NCBI GenBank assembly: GCA_020639295.1
Contig: JACKGY010000007.1
Span: 186,001-250,000 of the forward strand
Reading direction: 5' to 3'
Length of the DNA: 64,000 nucleotides
From: Planctomycetota bacterium
GTDB taxonomy: Bacteria; Planctomycetota; GCA-002687715; DRQF01
Shown here: positions 27,504 through 37,269 of the stretch, piece after piece
How the letters are laid out: each line of letters opens with the position of its first letter
Position numbering within the stretch: the first letter of the stretch is position 1
Position numbers and translations under genes: made by a program
Notes under the pieces: model-generated
Told to the model about the DNA's origin: nothing
The model's database searches: none
The model's input: only the letters and a program-made list of their open reading frames with translations

Positions 27504-28556
27504 TCAACGGGTGAGCTTCAGCTCCAGGGCCCCGACCACCCGGCGCTTCAGGTCCGGGGGGGTGATGTAGGCCTCCTTGACCAGGTCGAGCTGGATCTTG
27601 ATCAGGACCCGGTTGCTCTTCTCGGTATAGAGCTTCTGGCGGATCAGGTCCTGGGCCTCCGCGAAGTCGAGGACCCGGGCCTCCTCCCGCTTCTCCACCT
27701 TCACCAGCCAGTAGGAGTTGATGTTCTTGATCGGTCCCAGGACATCCCCTTCATTCACCCCGGGCGCGAAGATGGCCTCCTCGACCGCTTCCGGCAGGAC
27801 CGCGCCCTTGCCCTTCACCACGGCGCCGACCAGGCCGCCGGAGGACTTGGTGCTGTGCTCGCTGTTCTTCTCGGCCAGGACCGCGAAGTCGGCCTTGGTG
27901 GCCAGCTTGCGCTTCAGACCCTCGAGGAGCTGCTTGGCCCGGCCCTCGGTGCTCCGCGGACCGCTGCTGAAGTAGACCTGGATCACCCGGACGACGGCCT
28001 CGTCCTGGAAGGTGAACTCCGAATCGAGGTGCTTGGTGTAGTAGTCCCGCATCTCCTTCGGCCGGATCGTCAGGTCGTGCAGGGGCCGGAGATCGCGCGA
28101 GAGCTTGCCGCCGCCACGGCCGGAGACCACGCGCAGCCAGGCGTACTGCTCCTGGCGGCGGCGGAAGTCGGTATCCCACTGTTCCTCGGTCATGCCCTGG
28201 TCGCGGAGGAACTCGGCGAAGCCGGCGTCGCCGCCGAAGGTGGCCTCGATGGTCCGGTTGCGGATGTTGACGTAGTCCTCCTCGGCGAGGCTGATGCCGG
28301 AACGCTTGGCCGCCTCCTCCTTGACGATCTCGAGCACCTTCGAGGTCAAGGTGTCGGCGATGGCCCGCTGCTGCTCGCTCACCGAGAGCTTCGAGATGTC
28401 GACCTCGAGCTTCCGGAGGTCGGCGAGGATGTCGTAGAGGGTGATGGCCTTGCTGTTGACCACGCCCAGGACCTCGTTGTCCGGACCGGTCTGGGCAAAG
28501 GCCCGGGCCCCGGACAGGACGAGCAGGAAGAGCAACAGGCAGGATCTGACCGTCAT
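27504..28556 (-). CDS. SurA/PpiC-type peptidyl-prolyl isomerase
   Basis: 350 residues with a signal peptide (SCLLLFLLVLSGARAFAQ). The N-terminal chaperone segment (VVNSKAITLYDILADLRKLE onward, about 32-140) resembles SurA. The rotamase (parvulin) domain lies at about 195-300, with VRVIQVYFSS, FAVLAEKNSEHSTKSSGGLV and EGDVLGPIKNINSYWLVKVE. It probably assists folding of exported proteins in the periplasm. The start overlaps the stop of mfd by four bases, so it is the distal gene of the dgt-rnc-mfd operon. Confidence 0.88.
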   Translation of the reverse strand: MTVRSCLLLFLLVLSGARAFAQTGPDNEVLGVVNSKAITLYDILADLRKLEVDISKLSVSEQQRAIADTLTSKVLEIVKEEAAKRSGISLAEEDYVNIRNRTIEATFGGDAGFAEFLRDQGMTEEQWDTDFRRRQEQYAWLRVVSGRGGGKLSRDLRPLHDLTIRPKEMRDYYTKHLDSEFTFQDEAVVRVIQVYFSSGPRSTEGRAKQLLEGLKRKLATKADFAVLAEKNSEHSTKSSGGLVGAVVKGKGAVLPEAVEEAIFAPGVNEGDVLGPIKNINSYWLVKVEKREEARVLDFAEAQDLIRQKLYTEKSNRVLIKIQLDLVKEAYITPPDLKRRVVGALELKLTR

Positions 28557-31500
28557 CGCAGCGAATCTCCCTCGGAACCGTCGCCGCCGACTCTACCAGG
28601 GCCGGGGGCCCGCTCCAACGCGGGGTCCTGGGGGCCCCGTTCGGGGCGGAGGGCGGCGACCAGCTTCTCCCAGGCCGCGCGCGGGCTGGCCAGGGCCGCC
28701 GGATCGGGCAGGAGGACGTCGACGCCGCCGATCACCCGATGCTCCGTCTCCGTCGCCATGAGCCGGCGCCGCACCGACTTCATCCGCCCCGGCCTGAGGA
28801 GCAGCCCGCGCCCCGCCACGGTCGCCAGGCGCTTCAGTTCGAGTTCCTCGGCGAGGGCCCGGATGCGGCAGACGAAGAGGAAATCGTCGACGATGGCCGG
28901 CGGTCGGCCGAAGCGGTCGACCAGCTCGTCCCGGACCAGGGCGAACTCGGCGTCGGCGCTGCAGCGGCCCAGCTTGCGGTACATCTCCAGCTTGAGCTTC
29001 GGGTCCTCGATGTAGTCGCTGGGCAGGTAGGCCTCGAAGTCGAGGTTGATGTCGACCTCGTCGGGCAGGACCGCCCGCTGCTTGCTCATCTCCTTGACCG
29101 CGGCCTCGAGCAGGCGGCAGTACATGTCGTAGCCCACCGCGGCGATGTGGCCGCTCTGCTGATGCCCGAGCAGGTTGCCGGCGCCACGGATCTCGAGGTC
29201 GCGCATGGCGATCCGGAAACCGGAGCCGAGGTCGTCGAACTCCTCGATCGCGCGGAGCCGCCGCTCGGCGTCGTCACCCAGGACCACGTCGGGCCGGAGC
29301 AGGAGGTAGGCGTGCGCCTTCACCCGGTAGCGACCGACCCGACCGCGCAGCTGATGGAGGTCGGCGAGGCCGTACATGTCCGGACGGTCGATGAAGATGG
29401 TGTTCGCGCTCTGGATGTCGAGACCGGACTCGATGATCGTCGTGGCCAGGAGCACGTCCGCCTCCTGGCGGACGAAGGCCATGAGGTTCCGCTCGACCTC
29501 GCGCTCGTGCATCTGGCCGTGGAGGACGAGCACGCGGGCCTCGGGCACGATCCGGGCCAGCTCTTTCCGCACCCGCTCGATGGTCTGGACCCGGTTGTGG
29601 ACGAAGAAACACTGCCCGCCGCGTTCGAGTTCGCCGAGCACGGCGGCGCGCACCAGGCCCTCGTCGAAGCGGACGATGCGGGTCTCGACCGGCTGGCGGC
29701 CGCGCGGCGCCTGGGTCAGCGAGGAGATGTCGCGGATGCCGAGCAGCGACAGGTGCAGGGTGCGCGGGATCGGCGTGGCGGTGAGGGTGAGCACGTCGAC
29801 GGTGCGCTTGAAGCGGCGCAGCTTCTCCTTGTGGGCGACGCCGAAGCGCTGCTCCTCGTCGATCACGATCAGGCCGAGGTCCTTGAAGGCGACGTCCTTC
29901 GACAACAGGCGGTGGGTGCCGATCACGATGTCGACCGAACCCTCGACCAGGCCGACGAGCGTGGTCTCCTGCTCGCCCTTGCTGCGAAACCGGCTCATGC
30001 CCTCGATGGTGACCGGGAAGTCCATCATCCGTTCGCGGAAGGAGCGCAGGTGCTGCTCGGCCAGGACGGTCGTCGGCACCAGGACGGCCACCTGCTTGCC
30101 GGCCATCACGGCCTTGAAGGCGGCGCGCATGGCCACCTCGGTCTTGCCATAGCCGACGTCGCCGCAGATCAGCCGGTCCATCGGCCGCCGCGATTCCATG
30201 TCGATCTTGATCGCGTCGACCGCGGTGAGCTGGTCCGGCGTCTCCTCGTAGGGAAAGGCCGCCTCGAACTGGTGCTGCCAGGGCCCGTCCTCGGGATAGG
30301 CGTGGCCCTCCTCGCGGGCGCGCACGGCCTGCGTCTCCAGCATCTCGGCCGCCAGGTCGGCGACCGCGCGGTAGACCTCCTCCTTCTTCTTCGACCAGCT
30401 CTTGCCGCCGATCTTGGACAGCTTGGGCTCGTCGCCCTTGCCGCCGATGTACTTCTGGACCAGGTCGGCCTTGGCCACCGGAACGTAGAGCAGGAGACCA
30501 TCGGCGAATTCCAGGGTCATGAACTCCTGGGTCTCGCCGCCCTTCTCGATGGTCTCCACCCCGAGGAAGCGGGCGATGCCCTGGGCGACGTGGACGACGT
30601 AGTCACCGGGCGAGAGATCGACGAAATCGTCGATCGGCTTGCCCAGGGGCGCGTCCTCGGCGCGGATGCGCCGGCGCTGGAAGGCGACGTTGAACAGCTC
30701 GCGGTGGTTGACCAGGGTCAGGCGCTGCGCGCGCCAGTGGAAGCCGCGAAAGAAGGAGCCGACCAGCCCGCGCAGGTCGCGCGCGCCGAGCGAACGGAAG
30801 AGCAGCTCGGAGCTCTCCTCCTCGACCGCGCTCCAGAAGCGCTGGCGCTCCGGATCGGTGCTGAAGGCGACCAGCAGTTCCTGGCCCTCGCGCGAGTAGC
30901 GGTCGAGGGCCTCGATCGCCGCCGCCATGTCGGCGCCACCGCTCTCGAAGGCGCCGATGTCGAAGTCGAGGCCATCCGGCGCGACCGGCAGCCGTTCGAG
31001 TCGGATCGGCGACCGTTCCGCCAGTTCGGCGGCGTGGTCGACCGGGTCCGGCCGCCCGGCCAGCGCGCGCTGTTCCCGGCGCGTCTCGAGGTGCTGGAGG
31101 ATCTCGGCCGCGTCGCGCAGGAGCAGGTCGACCGAGGCGGGCAGGATCTCCGGCAGCCGGCAGCCGCTGCCCTCGCCGGCCTGACGAGGCCGCGACAGCG
31201 AGATGGTGGCGACCTCGAAGGTGTCGAGCGAACGCTGCGTGTCGGGCGCGAAGCTGCGGATCGATTCGACCTCGTCGCCGAAGAGCTCGATCCGCCAGGG
31301 CGAGGCGGCCATGTGGTCGAAGATGTCGACGATGCCGCCGCGCAGCGCGAACTCGCCGGGGCTCTCGACGTGCGAGACCCGGTCGAAACCGGAGCCCGCG
31401 AGCTTGTCGACCAGGAGTTCCCGGTCCTGCTCCTCGCCGACCCGGAGTTCGAGCATGGCCGCGCGGATGTCCTCGGGGGCCGGCAGGGCCTCGAGCCAGG

Positions 31501-31888
31501 CGGTGACCGAGCTGACCACCACCAGGTCGCGATCGCCCCGCCCGAGCGCGCGGGCGATGTCGAGCTTGCGGCCGAAGGCCGAATGACCGGCTCCGGCGAG
31601 GAAACCGGATTCGTCGCCGGTGGGCAGGTAGTGGACCCGGCGGCCGGTCGGGAAGAGTTCGAGATCCTCGGCCAGGCCCTGGGCCTCGCCGACGGTGGCG
31701 GTGAGGAGCACGACCGGGTGGCTCGAGCGCCGCGCCCAGGCGGCGGTGAAGAGCGCGGCCGCCGAGCCGACCAGGTTGCCGGCGACCACCGGAGCGGAGT
31801 CCGCCCGGGCGGCCACGAGTCGCCCGAAGACGCGATCTCCGAGCATCCGTTCCACCGCCAGCGCGCAGTCGCGAAGGGTCTTCATCAC
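28553..31888 (-). CDS. mfd: Transcription-repair coupling factor
   Basis: 1111 residues, full length for Mfd. The N-terminus is the UvrB-like module (VVLLTATVGEAQGLAEDLEL near 55-75, YLPTGDES). The RNA-polymerase-interacting domain follows (GDYVVHVAQGIARFLGVE near 425-442). The RecG-like translocase has GDVGYGKTEVAMRAAF near 575-590 (Walker A) and DEEQRFGV near 675 (box II). The TRG motif region and C-terminal UvrB-inhibitory domain end the protein. Mfd removes stalled RNA polymerase and recruits UvrA for transcription-coupled repair. It lies between rnc and the PPIase gene. Confidence 0.97.
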   Translation of the reverse strand: MMKTLRDCALAVERMLGDRVFGRLVAARADSAPVVAGNLVGSAAALFTAAWARRSSHPVVLLTATVGEAQGLAEDLELFPTGRRVHYLPTGDESGFLAGAGHSAFGRKLDIARALGRGDRDLVVVSSVTAWLEALPAPEDIRAAMLELRVGEEQDRELLVDKLAGSGFDRVSHVESPGEFALRGGIVDIFDHMAASPWRIELFGDEVESIRSFAPDTQRSLDTFEVATISLSRPRQAGEGSGCRLPEILPASVDLLLRDAAEILQHLETRREQRALAGRPDPVDHAAELAERSPIRLERLPVAPDGLDFDIGAFESGGADMAAAIEALDRYSREGQELLVAFSTDPERQRFWSAVEEESSELLFRSLGARDLRGLVGSFFRGFHWRAQRLTLVNHRELFNVAFQRRRIRAEDAPLGKPIDDFVDLSPGDYVVHVAQGIARFLGVETIEKGGETQEFMTLEFADGLLLYVPVAKADLVQKYIGGKGDEPKLSKIGGKSWSKKKEEVYRAVADLAAEMLETQAVRAREEGHAYPEDGPWQHQFEAAFPYEETPDQLTAVDAIKIDMESRRPMDRLICGDVGYGKTEVAMRAAFKAVMAGKQVAVLVPTTVLAEQHLRSFRERMMDFPVTIEGMSRFRSKGEQETTLVGLVEGSVDIVIGTHRLLSKDVAFKDLGLIVIDEEQRFGVAHKEKLRRFKRTVDVLTLTATPIPRTLHLSLLGIRDISSLTQAPRGRQPVETRIVRFDEGLVRAAVLGELERGGQCFFVHNRVQTIERVRKELARIVPEARVLVLHGQMHEREVERNLMAFVRQEADVLLATTIIESGLDIQSANTIFIDRPDMYGLADLHQLRGRVGRYRVKAHAYLLLRPDVVLGDDAERRLRAIEEFDDLGSGFRIAMRDLEIRGAGNLLGHQQSGHIAAVGYDMYCRLLEAAVKEMSKQRAVLPDEVDINLDFEAYLPSDYIEDPKLKLEMYRKLGRCSADAEFALVRDELVDRFGRPPAIVDDFLFVCRIRALAEELELKRLATVAGRGLLLRPGRMKSVRRRLMATETEHRVIGGVDVLLPDPAALASPRAAWEKLVAALRPERGPQDPALERAPGPGRVGGDGSEGDSLR

Positions 31889-31894
31889 GCGCGG

Positions 31895-32587
31895 TCAGCC
31901 CTCGCCCAGTTCCTGGAGAGCCCGGCGCGCTGCGGCCTGCTCGGCCTTCTTCTTGCTGCCACCCCGGGCGCGCCCGAGCTCCCGACCGTTGACGGTCACC
32001 GCGACGGTGAATTCCAGCTCGTGGTCCGGCCCCTCGACCGTGATCACCTCGTAGACCGGGTTGGCGCCCTGGTTGCGCTGGCCCCACTGGCCGAGCAGCG
32101 ACTTGTAGTCGGTCATCCCGGGCGAGGCGGTGGCGGCGACGATCTGCTCCTTCATCTGCCCCATGACGAAGTCGATCGCGGCGTCGAAGCCGCCGTCGAG
32201 GTAGATGGCGGCGATCAGGGCCTCGACCGCGTCGGCGACGGTCGAGTCGCGGATGGTGTCGCGGTCGCGGAACATGTTGCCCACGACCACGTAGTCCCGC
32301 AGCCCGAGGCTCTCGCCGACCGCGTAGAGACTCCTCCGCGACACGGCCTGCGCCTTGATCTTGGTGAGCCGACCCTCGTCGTGGTCGCCGAGCTGGGCGA
32401 AGAGGTAGGCGCTCACCACGAAGCCCAGGATCGAGTCGCCGAGAAACTCCAGGCGCTCGTATGACGGCAGCTCCGGCGTCTTGGCCGAGCTGTGGGTGAG
32501 CGCGCGCACGAGCCAGCGCCGGTCGGCGAAGCGATGGCCCAGACGGTCTTCCAGCGCGGCGAGCTTGACGTCGGGAATCGGACTCAT
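31895..32587 (-). CDS. rnc: Ribonuclease III
   Basis: 230 residues from the ATG at 32587, which overlaps the dgt stop by four bases. The longer open frame reads back through dgt and is rejected. The RNase III signature ERLEFLGDSILGFVVS (about 44-59) is present, along with the downstream catalytic Asp/Glu helix (VADAVEALIAAIYLDGG, about 114-130). A C-terminal double-stranded RNA-binding domain covers about 158-228 (DYKSLLGQWGQ, then GGSKKKAEQAAARRALQEL). It processes rRNA precursors and other duplex RNA. Confidence 0.96.
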   Translation of the reverse strand: MSPIPDVKLAALEDRLGHRFADRRWLVRALTHSSAKTPELPSYERLEFLGDSILGFVVSAYLFAQLGDHDEGRLTKIKAQAVSRRSLYAVGESLGLRDYVVVGNMFRDRDTIRDSTVADAVEALIAAIYLDGGFDAAIDFVMGQMKEQIVAATASPGMTDYKSLLGQWGQRNQGANPVYEVITVEGPDHELEFTVAVTVNGRELGRARGGSKKKAEQAAARRALQELGEG

Positions 32588-33759
32588 GCCCCGCTCTCGA
32601 AGGGGTTGAACAGGCGCTGGTACTCCTCCTGGGCGTAGGAGTCGGTCATGCCGGCGATGTAGTCGGCGACGCTGCGATGGAGCCCCTCGCTGGCGATCCG
32701 GCCCTGGTACTTGGGCGGCATCAGCTTCGGGTTGTCGCAGAAGGCGGTGAACAGGCCCTCGATGAAGACCTTCGCCCGGTTGCGCATCTGGTGGACGCGG
32801 TAGTGGGTGTAGAGCTTGTCGTAGAGGAAGCGCCGCAGCTCGGCGTCCTGGTTGCGGACCCGCTCGCTGAAACCGAGCACCGGCAGCTCGAGGCGGCGCA
32901 GGTCGGCCACGTTCTCGATGCCGAGGGCGTCGAGGTTGAGGCTCGACTGGGCGACCAGGTCGGTGATCAGGTAGTTGATGATCTCGCTGATGACCTTGCG
33001 CCGCTTGAGGGTGGCATCGAGACCGGGCCAGCGGTCGTCGACGAAGCGCGAGACCTCCTTCATCAGGGCCAGCTCGGCCAGCTCCTCGGGGACCAGGATC
33101 CCGGCGGAGAGGCCGTCGTCGATGTCGTGGCTGTTGTAGGCGATGCCGTCGCAGATGTCGACGAGCTGCGCCTCGAGCAGCGGTCCCTCCTCGGGGTGAT
33201 AGTCGCGGAAGGCCTCGCCGGCGAAGGGCCGGTTGTGCTTGAGGATCGACTCGCGCACCTCGTAGGTCAGGTTGAGGCCCTGGCCACCGGGGTAGCGGTC
33301 CTCGAGGAAGGTGACGATGCGGAGCGATTGCAGGTTGTGCTCGAAGCCGCCGTGGTCGGCCATCAGGCGCTCGAGGACGTCGCCGCCGCTGTGGCCGAAG
33401 GGCGTGTGTCCGAGGTCGTGGGCCAGGGCCACGGCTTCGGAGAGATCCTCGTTGAGGCCGAGGATGCGGGCCAGGGAGCGGGCGATCTGGCCGACCTCGA
33501 GCGAGTGGGTCAACCGGGTGCGGTAGTGCTTGCCCTTGGGCGAGACGAAGACCTGGGTCTTGTTGTCGAGGCGGCGGAAGGCGCTGCAGTGGATGATCCG
33601 GTCGCGATCGCGCTGGAAGTCGGTGCGCCAGGGGTCGGGCTCCTGGGGCAGGACCCGGCCCCGGCTCTCGGCCGAGCGCATGCCGTAGCCCCGGAGGTTC
33701 CGCGCCTCGCGTTCCTCGATCTCGGCGCGCTCGACCGGCCCGCTTCTTCGTTCGCTCAT
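32584..33759 (-). CDS. dgt: dGTPase-like HD-domain triphosphohydrolase
   Basis: 391 residues from the ATG at 33759. The HD phosphohydrolase pattern is complete: HCSAFRRLDNKTQVF (about 54-68), RTRLTHSLEVGQIARSLA (about 75-92), ALAHDLGHTPFGHSGGDVL (about 107-125) with the HD pair, and DICDGIAYNSHDIDDGL (about 194-210). The C-terminus contains SVADYIAGMTDSYAQEEY, typical of the family. It converts a deoxynucleoside triphosphate, classically dGTP, to deoxynucleoside and tripolyphosphate. It heads a coupled operon dgt-rnc-mfd-PPIase and is divergent from the Ppx/GppA gene. Confidence 0.93.
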   Translation of the reverse strand: MSERRSGPVERAEIEEREARNLRGYGMRSAESRGRVLPQEPDPWRTDFQRDRDRIIHCSAFRRLDNKTQVFVSPKGKHYRTRLTHSLEVGQIARSLARILGLNEDLSEAVALAHDLGHTPFGHSGGDVLERLMADHGGFEHNLQSLRIVTFLEDRYPGGQGLNLTYEVRESILKHNRPFAGEAFRDYHPEEGPLLEAQLVDICDGIAYNSHDIDDGLSAGILVPEELAELALMKEVSRFVDDRWPGLDATLKRRKVISEIINYLITDLVAQSSLNLDALGIENVADLRRLELPVLGFSERVRNQDAELRRFLYDKLYTHYRVHQMRNRAKVFIEGLFTAFCDNPKLMPPKYQGRIASEGLHRSVADYIAGMTDSYAQEEYQRLFNPFESGA

Positions 33760-33878
33760 GCTCTCGCTCTTTCCGCTCGGCCGCGCCCCCTCTTCCAGGA
33801 CGCGGTCCTTGCCCACCCGGACCGGCTTCGATTATCAATCCCTCGACGAGCTTTGACCACCGCGGAGGACGACCACGC

Positions 33879-34862
33879 ATGCCCGATTCCGAGACTTCGG
33901 CCCCGAACCCGCTCCGTGCCGTGATCGACGTCGGCAGCAGCGCGGTGAAGTTCGCCATCTACGACCTCTCGGCGAGACGGCCACGGCTGGTCCAGGAGGG
34001 CGATCCGGTCACCACGACCCTGGGTTGCGGCCTTCTTCCGGGCGGCCCGCTCGAGCCCGAAGCCCGGCGGCGCACCATCGCCTGCATCCTCGACTTCCGC
34101 GACCGGATCGCCGCCGCCGGGGCCGAACTGGACCTGATCGCCGGCACCGCGGCGCTCCGCAAGACCGGCGAGCGCGGCGAATTCGTCCGCGAGCTACGGC
34201 GCCTGCTCGGCCCGGGGCCCGAGATCCGGGTGATCTCGGCCGAGGAGGAGGCCCGCTGGGCCCGGCTCTCCGCCCGGACCATGCTCGACCTGGACGCCGA
34301 ACCCCGGCTCCTGGTCGACCCGGGCGGCTCCTCGAACGACTTCGCCCTGCTCGAGGGCGAGACCTTCAGCACCGCGACCCTGTCCTTCGGAATGAACGAC
34401 CTCCTGGCCATCGCCCGGGTCAGCGAGGAGGAGGCCCGGGTCGACGACGAGGCCCGCGCGCGTCTGCTCGACTTCCTCCGCGACCGCTACGCCGAACTGG
34501 GCGAATTCCTCGGCTCCGGGCCGGCGCCGCGGGAGCTGATCGGCACCTCGGGGGCCGCGATCGCGCTCGGCGCCGTCCATCGCGGCGTCGACCGGCCCGA
34601 TCGTCAGAGCCGCCTGCTCGCCAGCCACGACCACCGGCTGTCGATCGCCGACATCCGGACGATGGCCGCCGAGCTGGCCCCGCTCCAGGCCGCCGAACGC
34701 CGGCGGCGCCATCCCTGCCTGGCGCCCACGCGCTCGCAGATCTTCGTCCACGGCGCGCTGATCTACGTCGCCCTGCTCGAGGCCCTCGGTCTCGAGGAGC
34801 TACGCATCAACGGCTACGGGATGAAGCTCGGCGGCCTGATCGCGCTGCGCGACGGCGTCTGA
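33879..34862 (+). CDS. Ppx/GppA phosphatase-family protein
   Basis: 327 residues, starting MPDSETSAPNPLRAVIDVGSSAVKF, the first phosphate-binding motif of the actin-like ASKHA fold (about 14-25). Further family motifs are LIAGTAALRKTGERGEF (about 87-103), ISAEEEARW (about 118-126), LLVDPGGSSNDFALLEGE (about 144-161) and ELIGTSGAAIAL (about 223-234). It matches a single exopolyphosphatase/guanosine pentaphosphatase core without the C-terminal HD domain. The motif DPGGSSNDF has Asn where many members have Thr-Glu, so substrate preference is uncertain. It is transcribed divergently from dgt with a 62-base gap. Confidence 0.88.
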   Translation: MPDSETSAPNPLRAVIDVGSSAVKFAIYDLSARRPRLVQEGDPVTTTLGCGLLPGGPLEPEARRRTIACILDFRDRIAAAGAELDLIAGTAALRKTGERGEFVRELRRLLGPGPEIRVISAEEEARWARLSARTMLDLDAEPRLLVDPGGSSNDFALLEGETFSTATLSFGMNDLLAIARVSEEEARVDDEARARLLDFLRDRYAELGEFLGSGPAPRELIGTSGAAIALGAVHRGVDRPDRQSRLLASHDHRLSIADIRTMAAELAPLQAAERRRRHPCLAPTRSQIFVHGALIYVALLEALGLEELRINGYGMKLGGLIALRDGV

Positions 34863-34905
34863 CCCGCGGCCGCCTTCCGGGCGCGGCGATCGGCGCGGGA
34901 CCGGG

Positions 34906-36420
34906 TCAGGTCGAGGGCTCGAAGTCGGCGGGCTGTCGGTGGGCATGCAGCCTCACCGCCAGGTCGAGATCGGTCCCGCAGGCGGCGAACTCGGCGTCGA
35001 GCTGCTCGAGCTGTTCGATCGCCTCGCTCCCGAGCGTCCGAAAGAGCCGCAGACGGGCGCCGGCGGTCGCCGCCGGGCCGAGCTGCGCGGCGATCCGCCG
35101 AGCGCGCACGAGGACCTCGGCGAGACCGGAGGCACCGAGCCGGTCGAGACCGACGATCGCGGCATCGACGTCCTGCGGACTCGTGACCGCCAGGTAGTGG
35201 CGATGCCCCTGCGTTCGCGCACCGACCTCGTAGCCCAGGGCACAGACCAGGGCCACGGCCGCGTCGCTCATGCGGTCACGGCCCAGCCGCGCCTGCATCT
35301 CGAAGAGTGCTTGCGTGGGATCCTCCCGACCCGCGAGACGCTCCAGCCCGGTGATCGCCGTGCGGCGCAGGTCCGCGGCCGGCGACTCGAGGGCCGCCTC
35401 GAGGAGCGCTCGATCGCCCGGCCCGGCGATCGCGACCAGCTGCCTCATGACGGCGCCGACGAGCCCCAGCCGGGAGTCGTCCAGGGTCGCCAGGTCCATG
35501 TCCCCGATCAGCCCGAGCAGGAAGTCCCGGTCGCAGCGACAGCCCGCCGCCTGCATCCCGTCCAGGATGGCCGCCCGTCCCGGGCCCGGCCGCTCCGCGA
35601 AGCCGGGTCCGAGCAGGAGACCCTCGGCGCGGCCGCGATCGAGCCGGAAGAGCCCCGACGCGAGCTCGGCGAGATCCAGGGTCGGCCTGGAGCCGTCGAG
35701 CCCCTCCGCGATGAGGTCGAAGACCGCGCGCCGGAAGCCGGGTTCGATGCGGTCCGCGGTCCCGGGGCTCTCCAGGCCGTCGAGCAACCCGCCGATGACC
35801 TGGTTGCGAACGCCCGAACGGGCGGTCTCGATCACGAAATCCACCACCTCGTCGCGACCGCTCGTGGCCAGGAGCGCCATCAGTTGCAGCCTGCCGATCA
35901 GGGAGGCTCCGCGCGCGAGTCTTAGGAGCGCCGGGAGTTCGGGCCCCGGGTCGAGCGCCGCCAGGAGGGCCAGGATGCGGTCGCAGGGTGTCCGGGACCA
36001 GTAGACCGCCGGCAGCTCCTCGTCGGCGAAGGGGCGGCGCACGTCCTTCCGCTGCAGGGCCTCGACCAGGACGGGGAGTGCCGGCTGACCGAGGCGTTCC
36101 AGACGCCAGAAGTCCTCGAATTCACCGTCTGGCCGGAAGAGACCGGCGACCCAGGCGCGGATGTCGGCCTCCACGATCGGCTCCGGCAGCTCCACCGCCT
36201 GCTTCCGGGCCTCGATCTGGTCGACTTCACGGTTCACCAGGGCCCGGAGCTCGGGATCGTTGACCAGGGCCAGCTGGAACCGCTCCTGCTCCTCGCGGCG
36301 CCTGGCGGCCTCGCGCGTCGCCTTCTTGCGTTGCCGCGCCAACACGAGGTGGACGACGATGGCAGCGACGGCCGGGGCGGGTATCTTGCGACTGAGTTCG
36401 TTCAGGGTTTCCCAGTCCAT
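34906..36420 (-). CDS. HEAT-like repeat protein with N-terminal hydrophobic helix
   Basis: 504 residues from the ATG at 36420 (MDWETLNELSRKIPAPAVAA). The upstream open frame runs through the tRNA-Leu gene and is rejected. An N-terminal hydrophobic segment (PAPAVAAIVVHLVLA) is followed by a basic/acidic coiled stretch (RQRKKATREAARRREEQERF). The remainder is all helical, with repeated Leu/Ala patterns resembling HEAT repeats (LPVLVEALQRKD, LRRTAITGLERLAGRED). No catalytic motif is seen. Its role is unknown. It is convergent with the Ppx/GppA gene. Confidence 0.72.
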   Translation of the reverse strand: MDWETLNELSRKIPAPAVAAIVVHLVLARQRKKATREAARRREEQERFQLALVNDPELRALVNREVDQIEARKQAVELPEPIVEADIRAWVAGLFRPDGEFEDFWRLERLGQPALPVLVEALQRKDVRRPFADEELPAVYWSRTPCDRILALLAALDPGPELPALLRLARGASLIGRLQLMALLATSGRDEVVDFVIETARSGVRNQVIGGLLDGLESPGTADRIEPGFRRAVFDLIAEGLDGSRPTLDLAELASGLFRLDRGRAEGLLLGPGFAERPGPGRAAILDGMQAAGCRCDRDFLLGLIGDMDLATLDDSRLGLVGAVMRQLVAIAGPGDRALLEAALESPAADLRRTAITGLERLAGREDPTQALFEMQARLGRDRMSDAAVALVCALGYEVGARTQGHRHYLAVTSPQDVDAAIVGLDRLGASGLAEVLVRARRIAAQLGPAATAGARLRLFRTLGSEAIEQLEQLDAEFAACGTDLDLAVRLHAHRQPADFEPST

Positions 36421-36489
36421 CGTCGTCGCCTCCGACGCAGCCAGGCGCAGGCGGTTCGAGGATAGCGTCGGGGGCTCCGCCAACGAAGA

Positions 36490-36514
36490 AAGGCGAGCCC
36501 CGGGGGCTCGCCTT
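36490..36514 (-). terminator. Rho-independent terminator of tRNA-Leu
   Basis: The stem AAGGCGAGC / GCTCGCCTT with a C/G-rich extension lies six bases past the tRNA 3' end on the minus strand. TTTCTTCGTT follows. Confidence 0.8.
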
Positions 36515-36519
36515 CTCAG

Positions 36520-36604
36520 TGCCGCGGAGAGGATTCGAACCTCCACTCCCTTGACGGGAACTAGGACCTGAACCTAGCGCGTCTGCCAATTCCGCCACCG
36601 CGGC
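36520..36604 (-). tRNA. tRNA-Leu (CAG)
   Basis: A class II tRNA on the minus strand: acceptor GCCGCGG/CCGCGGC, anticodon stem CTAGG/CCTAG with anticodon CAG, a long variable arm, T loop GGTTCGAATCC, discriminator A. CCA is not encoded. Confidence 0.95.
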
Positions 36605-36724
36605 GTGGTCGCGGGGCAGATGATAGACGGATTCACGGGAAACTCAACGGTGGCCGCGAAATGCCGCCAAACCGGGGCCCGACCGCCCTTTGCGAGCGCT
36701 CGGGCCGTGCTATCCTCTCCCCCC

Positions 36725-37201
36725 ATGGCCGCCAAGAAGGACAAGAAGAACCAGCCCGGCGAGCGCCTGATCGCCCAGAACCGGCGGGCTCGCTTCGAGT
36801 ACCACGTGCTCGAGGACCTGGAGGCGGGGATCGTCCTGACCGGCTCGGAGATCAAGTCGATCCGCCAGGGCCAGGCCAGCATCGCCGAGGCCTACGCGCG
36901 CTTCCAGAACGGTGAACTCTGGCTCCTCGGCATGCACATCGCCGAGTACTTCGAGGCCAGCTTCCACAACCACGAGACCCGGCGGAAGCGCAAGCTCCTC
37001 CTCCATGCCTCCGAACTCCGCAAGCTCGAGAAGAAGGTCAAGACCAAGGGCGTCACCCTGGTCCCGCTCGACCTCCACTTCAACGACCGCGGTATCGTCA
37101 AGGTCAAGCTGGGCCTCTGCACCGGCAAGAAGGACCACGACAAGCGCGAGACCATCAAGAAGCGCGATGCCGAACGGGAGCTGCGCAGCTACAAGCGCTG
37201 A
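36725..37201 (+). CDS. smpB: SsrA-binding protein
   Basis: 158 residues from the ATG at 36725 (MAAKKDKKNQPGERLIAQNR). Family motifs are complete: AQNRRARFEYHVLEDLEAGI (about 17-36), LTGSEIKSIRQGQASIAEAY (about 38-57), and a C-terminal basic tail ending RDAERELRSYKR. SmpB binds tmRNA and delivers it to stalled ribosomes for trans-translation and tagging. Its RNA partner, ssrA, begins 68 bases downstream, as in many bacteria. Confidence 0.97.
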   Translation: MAAKKDKKNQPGERLIAQNRRARFEYHVLEDLEAGIVLTGSEIKSIRQGQASIAEAYARFQNGELWLLGMHIAEYFEASFHNHETRRKRKLLLHASELRKLEKKVKTKGVTLVPLDLHFNDRGIVKVKLGLCTGKKDHDKRETIKKRDAERELRSYKR

Positions 37202-37269
37202 GCCCGGTCGGGATTTCCCCTCCTCTCGCACCGGGCGATCGCGTATAAGGCAGCGCGACAGCCGCATCC

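Noticed and set aside
28739..32464. 1241-codon plus-strand open frame
   Set aside because: Exact antisense shadow of mfd and rnc, caused by high GC at third positions.
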